Notes under the pieces: generated by a model | What the model was told of the DNA's origin: nothing | The model's input: the letters and a program-made list of their open reading frames with translations, nothing else | Databases searched by the model: none | Translations under genes and position numbers: made by a program | Assembly: GCA_036003885.1 (NCBI GenBank) | Contig: DASYSA010000245.1 | Span: 1-14,653, forward strand | Reading direction: 5' to 3' | DNA: 14,653 nt | From: DASYSA01 sp036003885 | GTDB taxonomy: Bacteria; Acidobacteriota; Blastocatellia; UBA7656 | Part shown: piece by piece, positions 14,136 to 14,653 of the stretch | How the letters are laid out: each line of letters starts with the position of its first letter | Position numbering within the stretch: position 1 is the stretch's first letter

Positions 14136-14653
14136 ATGGAACTGAAAACTCCCATAGGCATGACCGCTCCCACCGGCGGGGGCTCGACACCTATGATCGA
14201 CGACTTCATTATTCGGCAGATCTCCAGAGCAGAACTGCTGGTCGGATCCGGCCAAATTGAAGAAGCAATTTCCACACTCAATGAGATTCTCAAGCTTAAT
14301 CCAGACAGCACCCACGCTCACATGAAGTTGAAGGACGTTTACCTTCGAGCCGGCATGAAGCCCGAGGCCGCTGGGGAGTGCCTTCAGCTGGCAAGAATCT
14401 ACGAGTCGCAGGGTGAAAAAGCTTCGGCCAATGATTACCTTGTCAGAGCCAGGTTCCTGTCGCCCACAACGGGTAACCTGTCGTCCAAACCACGACCGAT
14501 TCAGCCGTTCCCCACGAATGGCAGAGTGCCGCTTCCCCCCAATGGCTCTCCTGTTGCAACGCGACCACCGCAATCTGAAGTAAAGACCAGGCCCGACTCG
14601 GTAACATTAACAGGCGGGATCCAGCAACCCGCCACACCGCTCAGATCGATACC
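14136..14653 (+). CDS. TPR-domain protein with proline-rich linker, 3' truncated by window edge
   Basis: The frame is open from ATG at 14136 to the window end, 172 residues so far. TGAGGA lies eight bases ahead of the start. Residues 1-20 are Gly/Thr/Pro-rich. Residues about 22-110 are helical, with tetratricopeptide features: ELLVGSGQIEEAISTLNEIL, then KLNPDSTHAHMKLKDVYLRA, and a second hairpin EAAGECLQLARIYESQGEKA. From about 110 the sequence turns into a Pro/Ser/Thr-rich linker (KPRPIQPFPTNGRVPLPPNG). TPR domains mediate protein contacts, and a TPR followed by a flexible linker suggests a scaffold or secretion/pilus-type accessory factor with another domain beyond the edge. There is no signal peptide. 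The function cannot be named from this fragment. Confidence 0.8.
   Translation, partial: MELKTPIGMTAPTGGGSTPMIDDFIIRQISRAELLVGSGQIEEAISTLNEILKLNPDSTHAHMKLKDVYLRAGMKPEAAGECLQLARIYESQGEKASANDYLVRARFLSPTTGNLSSKPRPIQPFPTNGRVPLPPNGSPVATRPPQSEVKTRPDSVTLTGGIQQPATPLRSI

Overview
The window looks like a chromosomal stretch from a free-living, motile, Gram-negative-type heterotroph. It encodes a flagellar-type sigma factor, several exported proteins with signal peptides and an S46 peptidase of the type known from outer-membrane bacteria. The gene mix and the intergenic arrays of short degenerate repeats would fit an acidobacterium. That assignment is an impression from composition and gene content, not a proven one.

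Layout. At the left edge are two tandem response regulators on the + strand, the first cut by the window edge. They are followed by a small FlgM-like anti-sigma factor gene with a GTG start and a strong Shine-Dalgarno. Facing it on the - strand is fliA (sigma-28), whose 3' end overlaps the flgM-like gene by about 100 bp. Upstream of fliA lies a sequence with the exact GG-N10-GC layout of a sigma-54 promoter. After it comes a roughly 210-bp array of GGATYTA heptamers arranged as a large inverted repeat. Next on the - strand are an exported thioredoxin-fold protein and a two-gene B12-dependent acyl-CoA mutase (small cobalamin-binding subunit plus large catalytic subunit). Then come an exported YdjC-family deacetylase and an APC amino-acid permease. 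Five copies of a GGGGTCAGGCCC-type interspersed repeat surround the deacetylase gene.

Divergent from the permease is a 77-residue CDGSH iron-sulfur protein (+). It is followed by a two-gene AtuA/DUF1446-type pair (+) and a convergent S46 dipeptidyl-peptidase (-). A gene-poor region of about 0.7 kb follows, with GGTCAGT-type degenerate repeats, a direct repeat and a strong hairpin. The window ends inside a TPR protein gene (+) that runs off the edge.

How the genes may work together. The left block is regulatory and motility-related: phosphorelay outputs, sigma-28 and its likely anti-sigma factor. The rest is peptide, amino-acid and branched acyl-CoA metabolism: secreted dipeptidyl-peptidase, amino-acid permease, acyl-CoA mutase and AtuA-like proteins. 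The most informative single result is that the mutase, usually labelled methylmalonyl-CoA mutase, carries Phe and Gln at the two positions that distinguish isobutyryl-CoA mutase from methylmalonyl-CoA mutase (Tyr89 and Arg207). I found no clear CRISPR array, tRNA, rRNA, transposase or phage gene, and no clear case for a wholly new defence or mobile system.
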